From assembly GCA_964534995.1 (NCBI GenBank), contig CAZHSC010000001.1:81013-145012 (forward strand): 64,000 nucleotides of DNA. Reading direction: 5' to 3'. Made by a program: the position numbers and the translations under genes. The first letter of the stretch is position 1. Every line of letters begins with the position of its first letter. The notes beneath the pieces are model-generated. The model saw nothing but the letters and a program-made list of their open reading frames with translations, was not told the origin of the DNA and did no database searches. The DNA comes from JAJTFW01 sp964534995. Lineage in GTDB: Bacteria; Bacteroidota; Bacteroidia; AKYH767-A; OLB10. Shown here one piece after another: positions 51,000 to 60,182 of this stretch.

Positions 51000-52922
51000 A
51001 TGACCTTGTTATTCCCGGTGAATTTCCCGCGAGCCTGCCTGGTATGTGCCCTACATTTATTGGTATTGCTGTTGTTGCCCTTTCCATCAACTGCTTCCCC
51101 GCAACACACCTGGCTCATCAACAAAGTGCAGGGCATAGTGCTTACGCAAGCGGAAGTATTTCTTGATACCTCCGCTACCGGATCCGTTTCCGGCTATCGC
51201 AGCGCTCAGCAGATCAACCCTTCGCCCGGAGCCTGGTCTCCCGAAAAAAATATCGGAACGGTGGCATGGCTGAAGTTTTTAATCATTAACACTGCCGATA
51301 GTACCCGTGCCGTATTGCTGGATCTCCCATGGGCGGATTCACTGATCTGTCATTTGTCATACCGAAATAGTGATTCGTTAAAAGTATCAGGTAAAAAAAA
51401 GTATAATCCCGAACATATATTTTTTGATCAGCGGAGAACCGTAAAAGTATATGTTGGTGCCCGTGACACCATTGAGGCGGTGGTGAAGGTGGTGAAAGGG
51501 GGAAAAATGAAGGATCTTTTTGTGGAGACAGCACTGGAAGATGAATTTATTCAGCGTGTGGCTTTTCTCTTTTATAAACACCGACAATTCACCACTCCGG
51601 CTATCCTTTTTTTCGGGATGCTTCTGTTTCAGTTGTTGTTTATAATCGTGCAGGGTTTGTTTTCGAGGAGGATCGAGTACATGTATTACCTTTTATATGC
51701 ATTGTCAATCGGGCTGTATTATCTGTTAAAGTATGAAACAACCCTTAACTGGACGATTTTTTTTAACTATTTCACCCGCATAGGTCCCGAAGGGATTAAT
51801 GTTCTTTTATTCATTCCTTATTTCTTTTATTACCGCTTCGCGAGGTATTACTGCGACATAGGCAGTATGGAACCCTCGCTGGCAAAAAAAATCAGGCTTG
51901 CCGAGAAGATCATATTGTTGTATTGTATGGTGGTGGTCATCGCAGACATGTACTTGCATTCGCCCGAGGGCATGCGCATGTTGTTATTGTCCGGCGCTGT
52001 TTGCTTATTTTTTGCCTCCATATATCTTCTGGTATCCGTTTACCGTTTGCACAACAACCTGGCAAGGATTCTTGTTTCCGGCAGCGTAATCGCCTTGTTT
52101 ACCAGTACTACAGCCAATATCGCTTCCTACACTGAATGGCTCTATCATCTTCTTCCCCTGAGGCCTGTTGATTTTGCCATGGTGGGTATCATTATCGAAA
52201 TGGTGGTGTTTAACGCGGGACTTGTATTTAAAGCAAGGCAACTGGAAAGGGAAAGTCGTCGGGCGCAGGAAAACCTGTTAAAAGAAATGGCTGAAAAAAG
52301 AAACCTCGTGTTACAGAATATTGAAGAAAGGGACCGTATTGCTGCCGACCTTCATGATGATATTGGCGCCACGCTCAGCAGCATCAGTATTTACAGCGAT
52401 TCTGCCTCCCAGAAACTGAAACTGGGTGACACGCAGCGTGCCCTGAAGTTGCTGGAACAGATTGGTGCCGGCGCCCGTGCTACCATGAGTAATATGAGCG
52501 ACATTGTATGGACCATTAATCCCGGAAATGATGACATCCGCCACCTGATCGATAAAATGGAGTCATTTGCTGTCCCGCTCCTGCAATCAAAGGGCATCCT
52601 CCTTAACCTTCACCAGGAGGGACTGCAAACGGACCGGGAATTGGCTCCCGGAATCAGGAAGTGCATTTTCCTCATCTTCAAAGAAGTGATAAATAACAGC
52701 GTAAAATATTCAGGTGCCGGCAACATCACTGTCAGTTTAAGCGAGCAGGACGATACCTTGCATATGACGATCAGTGACAACGGTTGCGGCTTTGATCCGG
52801 AAATAGTAAAACAAGGAAACGGACTCAGAAATATCCGGAACAGGGCCCGGGAGTCGGGTGGAGAGTTGATGATTAATTCCGGCAAAGGAGGTACCGTCAT
52901 CTCACTTAAAATCCCCCTTTGA
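51000..52922 (+). CDS. Sensor histidine kinase, 7TM-sensor type with HisKA_3 core
   Basis: A 640-residue kinase from the ATG at 51000. A signal peptide and extracytoplasmic beta domain (about 40-190) resemble the 7TMR-DISM architecture, followed by about seven TM segments (200-410), a coiled-coil linker (RQLERESRRAQENLLKEMAE) and a HisKA_3 domain (ERDRIAADLHDDIGATLSSI, phospho-acceptor His452). The HATPase_c domain has FKEVINNSVKYSGAGN, DNGCGFDP and GNGLRNIRNRA. Such kinases pair with LuxR/NarL-type regulators, and exactly such a gene follows 106 bases downstream. The start is chosen for its signal peptide; earlier in-frame starts would overlap the divergent gene at 50878. TATATTTTG just upstream resembles a -7 box. 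Confidence 0.88.
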   Translation: MTLLFPVNFPRACLVCALHLLVLLLLPFPSTASPQHTWLINKVQGIVLTQAEVFLDTSATGSVSGYRSAQQINPSPGAWSPEKNIGTVAWLKFLIINTADSTRAVLLDLPWADSLICHLSYRNSDSLKVSGKKKYNPEHIFFDQRRTVKVYVGARDTIEAVVKVVKGGKMKDLFVETALEDEFIQRVAFLFYKHRQFTTPAILFFGMLLFQLLFIIVQGLFSRRIEYMYYLLYALSIGLYYLLKYETTLNWTIFFNYFTRIGPEGINVLLFIPYFFYYRFARYYCDIGSMEPSLAKKIRLAEKIILLYCMVVVIADMYLHSPEGMRMLLLSGAVCLFFASIYLLVSVYRLHNNLARILVSGSVIALFTSTTANIASYTEWLYHLLPLRPVDFAMVGIIIEMVVFNAGLVFKARQLERESRRAQENLLKEMAEKRNLVLQNIEERDRIAADLHDDIGATLSSISIYSDSASQKLKLGDTQRALKLLEQIGAGARATMSNMSDIVWTINPGNDDIRHLIDKMESFAVPLLQSKGILLNLHQEGLQTDRELAPGIRKCIFLIFKEVINNSVKYSGAGNITVSLSEQDDTLHMTISDNGCGFDPEIVKQGNGLRNIRNRARESGGELMINSGKGGTVISLKIPL

Positions 52923-53028
52923 GGGGATTGCCCGGATGTCGAAAAAAATATTCCTTTGTGCTGTTGTTATCACCCATACTCACACACTGTACATTTTATA
53001 TATCCACCCTGTTTAAATAGCAAAATCC

Positions 53029-53670
53029 ATGTCTGTTCGTGTAGCTGTATTTGATGACAATGAACTTTTTCTGGATTCCATATCCTTGCTGATTGAAGAG
53101 GCCCCGGGTTTTGACCTTGTAGGGGCCTATACGGATTGCGAAGAACTGGAAAATAAGATTAATAAGTGCGAACCCGATGTGGTGATGATGGACATTGAGA
53201 TGCCGGGTGTGAACGGTATTGAGGCGGTGAAGCAGATTAAAAAGCAATTCCCCCGTGTCAATGTACTCATGCAAACCTCCTTTGAAGATGATGATAAGGT
53301 GTTTAACGCGATTTGCGCGGGTGCATCGGGATATATTCTGAAAAATACCCTCCCTGCAAGAATCCTTGAATCCATTATCGAAGTGTATCAGGGAGGCTCA
53401 CCCATGAGTCCTTCCGTAGCCAGGAAAGTGTTGGGCTTTCTGCAAACACCTCCTGCGGTAAGTAAAAACATTCCGGATTATAATTTATCGAACCGGGAAA
53501 AGGAAGTACTAAGCTGCCTTGTAAAAGGGATGAGTTATAAAATGATTGCCGATACCTGTCATATCAGTTACGAAACGGTGCGGTCGCACATGAAAAATAT
53601 TTACGAGAAGCTGCATGTTGCCAGTATGACGGAGGCTGTGGCCAAGGCCATCAACCAGGGCCTTGTGTAG
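53029..53670 (+). CDS. Response regulator, NarL/LuxR type
   Basis: A 213-residue regulator with a receiver domain (acidic pair DDNE, phospho-acceptor Asp55 in VVMMDIEMPGVNG, Thr/Ser at LMQTSFED, Lys in GYILKNT). The C-terminal LuxR helix-turn-helix reads LSNREKEVLSCLVKGMSYKM, then ISYETVRSHMKNIYEKL. It is presumably phosphorylated by the kinase encoded just upstream and then binds DNA as a dimer. Targets are not evident. Confidence 0.92.
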   Translation: MSVRVAVFDDNELFLDSISLLIEEAPGFDLVGAYTDCEELENKINKCEPDVVMMDIEMPGVNGIEAVKQIKKQFPRVNVLMQTSFEDDDKVFNAICAGASGYILKNTLPARILESIIEVYQGGSPMSPSVARKVLGFLQTPPAVSKNIPDYNLSNREKEVLSCLVKGMSYKMIADTCHISYETVRSHMKNIYEKLHVASMTEAVAKAINQGLV

Positions 53671-53680
53671 ATTTATTTTT

Positions 53681-53705
53681 TCAGGACCCTTCCTGCTTTT
53701 CATTT
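53681..53705 (+). terminator. Weak terminator after the response regulator
   Basis: CAGGA (53682-53686) and TCCTG (53691-53695) form a short stem with a 4-base loop, then CTTTTCATTTTC. It lies between convergent genes and runs into the end of the EnvC-like gene. Confidence 0.35.
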
Positions 53706-54938
53706 TCTGGCGAGCCATGCTTTCGGATCCAGCTTAGCTGTATTTTTCCATATTTCGAGATGTATTTCACCCCGTGCTTCTTCCGCCGAAGCGCCAATGG
53801 TGCCAATGGTTTGCTTTGTACTCACTTTATCACCGGAGTTTACCGCTACCGTTTCGAGATTCGAATACACGCTCAGGAAATCACCGTGGCGTATGATGAC
53901 CGCTTTACCGGCGCCCGGGATGGACACCACGCCGCTCACCGTTCCTTCAAAAATAGCCCTCGCCCTGGCGCCCCGGTTGGATTGAATGTCGACGCCGTTG
54001 TTCTTTATGACAATATTTTTCAATTCCTTATGTGGGTGCTCGCCGAAAGAACCGGTGATGACCCCCTGCTCCACCGGCCATGGAAGCGAACCTTTGTTTC
54101 CTGAAAAACTGTTCGACAGCTTTGCCGCCTCGGGGGTCAGGGTAAATACATTGCTGTTAGTTACATTTTTTTTGCCGGCAGCGGTCGCTTTCTTCTTCGC
54201 CGCTTCTATTTCTTTACGGATAATTTTCTCTATGGCACGGTCAAGTTTTTGTTTCGCCGCCTGCTTGTCGGCCAGCTCCTTGCGCAGGCGCTTCTCCCGG
54301 TCGGTGAGGTTTTTCAGGAGCTTGTCCTGATCCTGTTTCTCCTTTAGGAGGGTGCTTTTTTCTTTCTGTTCGGTATTCCTTAAACTCGTCTTTTCATTCT
54401 TACGCTGTTCGAGTTCCGTCTTTTTACCGTTCAATGCATCCTGCGTTGAGGTAATCTGTCCCGCCTGCATACGCCGGTAAACCCCGTATTGCTGCAGGTA
54501 TTTCATACGTTTATAAGCCTGATTAAAATCACTGGCCGCGAAAACAAACATGAGTTGCTGGTACCTGTTGCGGTTTTTCCAGGCATATTGTACCATAACG
54601 GCATATTCCCTCCGCAATTGCTGCAACTGCGATTCCAGCTGGTCAATTTCTTTGCTCGTTGAAGCGATTTCACCACCCAACACTGAAATTTCGGAGTTAA
54701 TGGTACCGATCAGGGCTTCACGCAGCTGGATTTTTTTTCTCAGCGCGCTGAGTTGTTCGGCGGTGGCGCTTTTATTTTTTTCAACTATTTTAAGCTGCTT
54801 GTTCGTGAAGTCAATTTCTTTCTGCAGCCTGGCTTTCTTTTGCTCGAGTTCCTTTTTACTCTGCGCACATAGCCCACCTGCCGCCAGCAGATACAGTAAA
54901 AAAACTATAAAAGAAATATGTTTAGCGGATGCGTTCAT
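53700..54938 (-). CDS. EnvC-like murein hydrolase activator (degenerate LytM/M23)
   Basis: A 412-residue exported protein from the ATG at 54938 (signal FIVFLLYLLAAGGLCAQ). Residues 20-245 are long coiled coils (KKELEQKKARLQKEIDFTNK onward), and the C-terminal 125 residues form a LytM domain (LPWPVEQGVITGSFGEHPH, GKAVIIRHGDFLSVYSNLE, GEIHLEIWK). The zinc positions of active M23 enzymes are changed: the usual H-x-G-x-D region reads NNGVDI and the H-x-H motif reads EIHLEI. That matches EnvC, which has no hydrolase activity and activates amidases for cell separation. It overlaps the DUF4292 gene by 17 bases and is the last gene of the envelope operon. Confidence 0.9.
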   Translation of the reverse strand: MNASAKHISFIVFLLYLLAAGGLCAQSKKELEQKKARLQKEIDFTNKQLKIVEKNKSATAEQLSALRKKIQLREALIGTINSEISVLGGEIASTSKEIDQLESQLQQLRREYAVMVQYAWKNRNRYQQLMFVFAASDFNQAYKRMKYLQQYGVYRRMQAGQITSTQDALNGKKTELEQRKNEKTSLRNTEQKEKSTLLKEKQDQDKLLKNLTDREKRLRKELADKQAAKQKLDRAIEKIIRKEIEAAKKKATAAGKKNVTNSNVFTLTPEAAKLSNSFSGNKGSLPWPVEQGVITGSFGEHPHKELKNIVIKNNGVDIQSNRGARARAIFEGTVSGVVSIPGAGKAVIIRHGDFLSVYSNLETVAVNSGDKVSTKQTIGTIGASAEEARGEIHLEIWKNTAKLDPKAWLARK

Positions 54939-55758
54939 AGTTTGAAGGTACCGTGAATGGGAATTCCTGCTCCTGGCCAACACTCAGTTTTCCGAATTCA
55001 ATCTGTATTTCAAAATCCTTTTCGGCGGTAATTTTGGTGATGGATTTGAAAGGGAATTGCCCCGCTTCCGTTTCGCGGAAGTCTTCGTATTCCGTAAGCA
55101 GGCTCTTGCCGATTTTCTGGTCTTCTACCGACATTTTAAAAATCCTGTAATACGCGCTGTTGATGTATACATCCTGGATCACTGGTTTGTTGAGGTCCTT
55201 TTCTTCCAGCGCACGTTTCAGTTTTTTCTTGTTGAGCGAACTCAGTATGTAATATTTGTCTTCCAGATAAACGGAGTTAAAACGGTTTTCATTTTTCTTG
55301 TAAGCGAAAAAATTACCGAACATCAGCGCCTGAACAATTTCAAAATTTACTTTCAGCTGCAGCAGTTTGTTGATGGTTTCAAAAGTATTAACCTGGTATT
55401 GGTTGTGCAGCCTGTCCAGGAATTTTACGGAGTCGGAGGTTATGATGACCCTCGCTACCTCAATGCCGAGAAGGGGGCTGATGCTGATCCAGATGATGCT
55501 GTCACGCTTTGCCCTGAGGCTGATATTGAAAGAGGTTTCACTGCCTTCCTGAATGGTAGTTACACTGGCTTTGGCATTTATCCATGACGGATTAAAGGCG
55601 GATGAATCCAGGCGGTTTAACAATTCCGCTACGGACTTATCCTGTAATGGGCGGATGTCGGTTTTGGCAACGGGAGGGGGCGCCTTCCTCGTTCTACAGG
55701 AGGCAAGGGTCAGCAGAAGTATTCCTGAAAGCAGGAGCAACCTGGTGCCATTACTCAT
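54922..55758 (-). CDS. DUF4292 lipoprotein
   Basis: A 278-residue lipoprotein (lipobox LASC, Cys21) of the DUF4292 family, with a beta-rich body in the style of LolA/LolB-type lipid carriers. Characteristic stretches are SFNISLRAKRDSIIWISISP, GIEVARVIITSDSVKFLDRL and FKSITKITAEKDFEIQIEFG. A role in moving lipids or lipoproteins to the outer membrane is a reasonable inference from the fold, not proven. It overlaps the upstream TPR gene by 8 bases and the downstream EnvC-like gene by 17, so these genes are translationally coupled. Confidence 0.85.
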   Translation of the reverse strand: MSNGTRLLLLSGILLLTLASCRTRKAPPPVAKTDIRPLQDKSVAELLNRLDSSAFNPSWINAKASVTTIQEGSETSFNISLRAKRDSIIWISISPLLGIEVARVIITSDSVKFLDRLHNQYQVNTFETINKLLQLKVNFEIVQALMFGNFFAYKKNENRFNSVYLEDKYYILSSLNKKKLKRALEEKDLNKPVIQDVYINSAYYRIFKMSVEDQKIGKSLLTEYEDFRETEAGQFPFKSITKITAEKDFEIQIEFGKLSVGQEQEFPFTVPSNYERIR

Positions 55759-57505
55759 AGAGTTTCCTGTCGTTTATTTTTTTGTCAAGAAGTTCTGAAT
55801 GATCTCCGGTTTTTTTCGCTTTTTTCCAGTACTCCAGCGCTTCTTCTGTTTTTCCGGCGCGGAACAACACATCACCGTAATGTTCCAGGATGGTTCCGTT
55901 TTCCTGTGCGCCGCTTTTCATCGCTTTTTCAAGCCAGGTCATTGCTTCCGCATAGTTACCCTGCTTATATAAAATCCATCCGTAGGTGTCCAGAAAAGAG
56001 GGATTATCAGGACTGATTTCATTGGCACGCTTCGACATCTCCGCAGCTTTATCAAGTTGCTGGTTACGTAAACTCAGGTAATAGGACCAGTTATTCAGCA
56101 CATATACATTGTTACCATCAATGTTCAGTGCTTTCTGGTAATACTTATCCGATTCTTCATATTTTTTCAACTTGTCATAGACATCACCCAGGTTGGAATA
56201 AAACTCCATCAGCTGCTGGTCATTGTCCACCACCAGCTTGCTGCCGCTGAGCAGCGTTTTTGCGGCGGCCTCATGGTTTTTGTTCTGAATCTTGGCGATA
56301 CCGTTAAAAAGGTACAATACACTTTGGTCAGGGAAGATGCCCAGGGCCTCTTCCGCCTCCGCTTCCATGGCGGTATAATCACGCAACTCCGATTCAAGGA
56401 TGAGCAATTGCTGCCAGGCCTGCAGGTTTTTCTTGTCGATGGCCAGACTCGCCCTGTAGCGCTCTCTGGCTTCATTGTACTGTTTGTTGATGTTCAGGAA
56501 ATCGGCATACACCGACTGCGGGTTAGCCTCCGCGGGGTGCGTGGCGCTTAGCAGTTTGCTCAGCTCCAGTGCCTGGTCCATCATTTCGGGGCTCGTTTCC
56601 ACCAGCGGGAGATAGCTGGTAAGTATCCTTATTTTTACTTCACTGGCAAGCTGGGGAGAGGCAAATGCTTTTTTCAATTGCTCAAAGGATTCGGCCCGTT
56701 TTCCTTCGCTTCTGAATTGTTCGGCCAGCGCCAGCGCGATGGAAGGGTTTTCAGGGTCGATGGCCTGCATCCGCTTAATCGTTTCCCTGGCTTTTTCCGG
56801 TTGATTGTTCACCTGCCACAGTTCCACGAGCAAGGAATAATTCTCCAGGTTGGTGGGTTCCGATTGAATGAGCTTCTCCAGTTCGGCTGCCGCTTCATTT
56901 ACTTTACCCATCTTGAGGTACAGGCGCTGCTTTTGCTGGATCATCTCACGGTTCAGGCCGATCTTACTTTCTATCTGGTCGTAAATCTTAATCGCTTCGT
57001 TGAGTTTGCCCTGCATCAGGTAGGCATCGGAAGCATTAAACAGGTAGTCAATACGTCCGGGATGCTGTTTGTACAGTTGCTGATAAATGCTGATCGCTTC
57101 GCTGTACTTGCCGCTCTTTTCATAGGTATTGGCAAGCAGGAGGCGGTACCATTCATTTTTCGGATCCAGTTCTGCCGCGGCTTTTGCGAAGAACAGGGCA
57201 TCGTTGATTTTTGATTTGCGGTTATAAATAGCTGCCAGCTCAAACATCGCCGCGTGGTTGGTGGGGTCAATGCGCAGGCATTGCGCGAACTTCTCCAGCG
57301 CTTTCTGTTCGTTACCCGTTATTTTTTCCTTTTGCCCGTCGAAAAAGGCATAGGTCGCGTTAATCCTGTCCTGCTCTTTCAACGCGGCACCGCTCTGTTT
57401 TGGAGGCGCGGCGCTTCCGGTACCTGCCTTCTTCGAAGTTCCGCAGGCTGCCAGCAGGAGGAGGGCAATTGCTGTAAAGAGCGTATGAATTCGTAAGTGC
57501 TTCAT
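55751..57505 (-). CDS. TPR-repeat lipoprotein
   Basis: A 584-residue lipoprotein (lipobox LLAAC, Cys21) made of about a dozen tetratricopeptide repeats. Clear units include ALEKFAQCLRIDPTNHAAMF, LFFAKAAAELDPKNEWYRLL, DKYYQKALNIDGNNVYVLNN and AMTWLEKAMKSGAQENGTIL. TPR lipoproteins act as docking scaffolds at the inner face of the outer membrane. It starts 2 bases after the nucleotidyltransferase stop codon. Its position between a lipoprotein/LytM pair and a sugar-nucleotide gene suggests cell-envelope assembly. Confidence 0.9.
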   Translation of the reverse strand: MKHLRIHTLFTAIALLLLAACGTSKKAGTGSAAPPKQSGAALKEQDRINATYAFFDGQKEKITGNEQKALEKFAQCLRIDPTNHAAMFELAAIYNRKSKINDALFFAKAAAELDPKNEWYRLLLANTYEKSGKYSEAISIYQQLYKQHPGRIDYLFNASDAYLMQGKLNEAIKIYDQIESKIGLNREMIQQKQRLYLKMGKVNEAAAELEKLIQSEPTNLENYSLLVELWQVNNQPEKARETIKRMQAIDPENPSIALALAEQFRSEGKRAESFEQLKKAFASPQLASEVKIRILTSYLPLVETSPEMMDQALELSKLLSATHPAEANPQSVYADFLNINKQYNEARERYRASLAIDKKNLQAWQQLLILESELRDYTAMEAEAEEALGIFPDQSVLYLFNGIAKIQNKNHEAAAKTLLSGSKLVVDNDQQLMEFYSNLGDVYDKLKKYEESDKYYQKALNIDGNNVYVLNNWSYYLSLRNQQLDKAAEMSKRANEISPDNPSFLDTYGWILYKQGNYAEAMTWLEKAMKSGAQENGTILEHYGDVLFRAGKTEEALEYWKKAKKTGDHSELLDKKINDRKLYE

Positions 57506-57507
57506 CG

Positions 57508-58509
57508 TTATGATTCGGTACTGTAATCGCCCACGCTGAGGTCGCGGAGGCTGCCTGTGTAATGAACGTGGCTGCCTACGAGTGAATTGCCGATGGCCGC
57601 TTCTTTTAAGATGCTGTTGTCGCGGATGATGCTGTTTCTGACGAGGCTGTGACGTACCTTACTGTGGGCACCCACACTTACATGCGGCCCGATTACTGAA
57701 GCATCTACTTCCGCGCCGTCGGCAATATAGCAGGGCGGAATGATGACGCTGTTGACGATTTTAGCCGTGGAGGCGATATGGCTGTTGGGGTACTTTATTT
57801 CAAGCACCCTCAGGTTGGTATATACGGTAGCATCTTTGTTGCCGCAGTCGAGCCATTCATCTACTTTCCCCGCTTTGAGGCGTTTCCCTTTGGCTTTCAT
57901 GTTCTCGAGCGCGTTGGTAAGCTGGAACTCCCCTTTATCTTTCAGGTTGTTATCGATGAGATATTGCAGTTCCGTGCGCAGGTTTTCGCCATCTTTCAGA
58001 TAGTAAATACCGATGATGGCCAGGTCCGATACGAAGTCCTTTGGTTTCTCCACAAAATCAGTGATAGTGCCATCAGCACCGGTCTTCACCACGCCAAATT
58101 GCCGGGGATCTTCAATTTGTTTTACCCAAATCACCCCGTCGCAATCATTGTCCATTCTGAAATCGGCGCTGAACAGCGTATCGGCAAAGGCCACCACTAC
58201 GGGCCCTTTGAGCGCCGAGTCGGCACACAGGATCGCGTGCGCTGTGCCCAGGGGTTTTTCCTGGTAATGGATACTTCCCTTCGCGCCCAGGTCTTCCGCG
58301 ATTTTCACAAGATTTTTTTCAGCTTCTTCTCCGAAGTGCCCTACCACAAAAGCGATTTCTTCCACTTTCTGATTGCACATGCGGATGATATCCTCTACCA
58401 GGTGCTGTACAATGGGTTTGCCGGCAACGGGTACCAGCGGTTTTGGGGTAGTGAGCGTATGGGGCCGCATACGTTTGCCCATACCGGCCATCGGAACAAT
58501 GATTCTCAT
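57508..58509 (-). CDS. NDP-sugar nucleotidyltransferase with left-handed beta-helix domain
   Basis: A 333-residue enzyme with an N-terminal nucleotidyltransferase fold (VPMAGMGKRMRPHTLTTPKP with the signature G-x-G-x-R and KP, VVAFADTLFSADF with the metal Asp, LDCGNKDATVYTN). The C-terminal hexapeptide region (IASTAKIVNSVIIPPCYIAD onward) forms a beta-helix. It resembles RmlA- or GlmU-type enzymes that join a sugar 1-phosphate to dTTP or UTP. The sugar cannot be told from sequence alone. It lies in an envelope operon and is divergent from the exopolysaccharide export genes, so a surface polysaccharide precursor is likely. Confidence 0.85.
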   Translation of the reverse strand: MRIIVPMAGMGKRMRPHTLTTPKPLVPVAGKPIVQHLVEDIIRMCNQKVEEIAFVVGHFGEEAEKNLVKIAEDLGAKGSIHYQEKPLGTAHAILCADSALKGPVVVAFADTLFSADFRMDNDCDGVIWVKQIEDPRQFGVVKTGADGTITDFVEKPKDFVSDLAIIGIYYLKDGENLRTELQYLIDNNLKDKGEFQLTNALENMKAKGKRLKAGKVDEWLDCGNKDATVYTNLRVLEIKYPNSHIASTAKIVNSVIIPPCYIADGAEVDASVIGPHVSVGAHSKVRHSLVRNSIIRDNSILKEAAIGNSLVGSHVHYTGSLRDLSVGDYSTES

Positions 58510-58607
58510 AGAGGGTTGGATATTTGTTTGCTGAATGAAATTATTTAAAGATGTGTTATGCTTTCGGGTCCTGTTGGGGTCCTTTTTAAAAAATAAATGG
58601 CATTTGG

Positions 58608-59039
58608 TTATTTACCGGTGGATCCGAAACCTCCGGCTCCGCGTTCTGAACTTTGTAAGTCACCTGTTTCCACCCACGTAACCCTTTCGTGTTTCGCGAT
58701 GACCAGCTGCGCGATGCGCTCTCCGTCCCTGATCTCAAAACTCTCCTGCCCGTGATTCACCAGTATTATTTTGATTTCTCCCCGGTAGTCGGCATCGATG
58801 GTTCCGGGACTGTTCAGCACGGTAATGCCATGCTTCCAGGCAAGGCCGCTCCTCGGGCGCACCTGTGCTTCGTATCCCGCAGGTAACTCCATAAACAAAG
58901 CGGTGGGAATCATGGCCCGCTCTCCGGGATGCAGCAGCACCGCTGTGTCGAGATTCGCTTTCAGGTCCATGCCTGCCGAAGCAATGGTTTCGTAGGCGGG
59001 CAGGGCGTGGCGGGAATGGTTGATGATTTTTACTTTCAT
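58608..59039 (-). CDS. dut: dUTP diphosphatase
   Basis: A 143-residue trimeric dUTPase with all five motifs: AGMDLKA, RPRSGLAWKHG, GTIDADYRGEI (catalytic Asp), RIAQLVIAK and RGAGGFGSTG. It converts dUTP to dUMP and keeps uracil out of DNA. The ATG at 59039 gives the exact family length. The frame stays open some 200 codons further upstream, but that extension has no dUTPase character. TAATTTCG upstream (reverse strand, 59051-59058) is one mismatch from the -7 box. It is the first gene of the leftward envelope operon. Confidence 0.95.
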   Translation of the reverse strand: MKVKIINHSRHALPAYETIASAGMDLKANLDTAVLLHPGERAMIPTALFMELPAGYEAQVRPRSGLAWKHGITVLNSPGTIDADYRGEIKIILVNHGQESFEIRDGERIAQLVIAKHERVTWVETGDLQSSERGAGGFGSTGK

Positions 59040-59433
59040 GTATCGGGGTACGAAATTAAGGCTTTTCCGCTCAGTTATTTTGCAGGAAAGCGGGTCTTTT
59101 CCTGCCCCGATTGTTAAAAAAAGCCTCCCCGGCGGTGCAGCAAAACTTGTCCGGATCAGCAGCTTGCCCACCAGCATGACAGGGTAAGAAATCACTGCAT
59201 TTGCTTCAAAAAGCCTGTAACTTTTTAGCGGATTTACCGTAGTCCGGCTAAGTCTGATATGCTTATCAACCAGCCAATGCGCACAATACCAGATTTTTAC
59301 GAAATGACGAATTTTCTTACACTGCCCGCCCTCCTGTAATTTTTCGATGGCTTTGTAACCCTTCTCTTCTGAATACAGTTTAATTGTAAAAGGTAAACAG
59401 GCTTTACTGCAAGAAGCCATCATACCCAACGCC
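59040..59433. other. Divergent region between dut and the exopolysaccharide operon
   Basis: This 394-base gap must hold both promoters. The reverse strand is open through it in the dut frame, with an ATG at 59423 (MMASCSKACLPFTIKL...), but the product matches nothing I know. A very weak zinc-finger-like Cys/His spacing is the only hint. Best treated as non-coding until checked. Confidence 0.4.
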
Positions 59434-60180
59434 ATGAAAGTAAAAACCGATTTTTTCCTGAAAGCCTCCCTCCTCCTGGTTTCAGGGATGATCATACTCC
59501 TGCTGTTCAGTTCCTGCAACAAATACGCCTTGTACCAGACCTCCGCTTCGAAGGAAGCCGCACCGGCTTCTAACGCCGGCGCAGCCGAGAAAATCCTGGG
59601 TGCTGGGGATAAAATCTCCATCAGCATCTGGGGACATGATGATCTGAGCGTCGGTTCCATTCATACGGTTTATAATACACCGGAAGAGTCGGGAAAATGG
59701 CTCATGATCGATGAAAAAGGGGAGGTGAACCTGCCCCAGGTAGGACGCATCAAACTGGAAGGGCTCAGCCTCCGTGCTGCCGAAGATAAACTGGTACAAG
59801 AGTATAGCAGGTTTATTCAGCGTCCCGTTTTAAACCTCCGCCTGTTGAACAACCAGGTAACGGTACTCGGCGAAGTGCAGCGTCCGGGAAATTATGTATT
59901 TCATACCGACGGCACCCGCCTGGTTGACATGCTGGGCAAAGCGGGCGGACTCACCGATTACGCGCGTACCAGCGGGATAAAAATCATCAGGGGCACCGAA
60001 ACGTATGTCACCGATCTCACCAACGCTTCGGCCAACGAAACGATGGTATATGCACGCGATGTGATATATGTGCCGCCGGGCCGCAACAAGGCCTTCGACC
60101 GTTTTGCTACCAAGCTCATTCCCCTGGCCAGCCTGCTCACCGCGCTTGCCCTTGTATACAATGTATCCGTAAACGATTAA
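59434..60180 (+). CDS. Polysaccharide export lipoprotein, Wza-like
   Basis: A 248-residue outer-membrane export protein with a lipoprotein signal (lipobox LFSSC, Cys28). It has a polysaccharide-export domain (ILGAGDKISISIWGHDDLSV, VNLPQVGRIKLEGLSLRAAE), an SLBB domain (VTVLGEVQRPGNYVF, LVDMLGKAGGLTDYARTSGI) and a C-terminal hydrophobic helix (ASLLTALALVYNV), as in Wza-type translocons of Bacteroidota. It forms the outer-membrane exit for exopolysaccharide. The Wzc-like gene starts 2 bases after the stop codon. Confidence 0.92.
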   Translation: MKVKTDFFLKASLLLVSGMIILLLFSSCNKYALYQTSASKEAAPASNAGAAEKILGAGDKISISIWGHDDLSVGSIHTVYNTPEESGKWLMIDEKGEVNLPQVGRIKLEGLSLRAAEDKLVQEYSRFIQRPVLNLRLLNNQVTVLGEVQRPGNYVFHTDGTRLVDMLGKAGGLTDYARTSGIKIIRGTETYVTDLTNASANETMVYARDVIYVPPGRNKAFDRFATKLIPLASLLTALALVYNVSVND

Positions 60181-60182
60181 TC

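Noticed and set aside
50879..51136. An 86-codon N-terminal extension of the 49775-50878 gene
   Set aside because: It precedes a textbook signal peptide, has no domain character and runs into the divergent kinase gene.
57778..58548. A 256-codon plus-strand frame over the nucleotidyltransferase gene
   Set aside because: It is antisense to a well-defined enzyme; the product has no recognisable fold signature.
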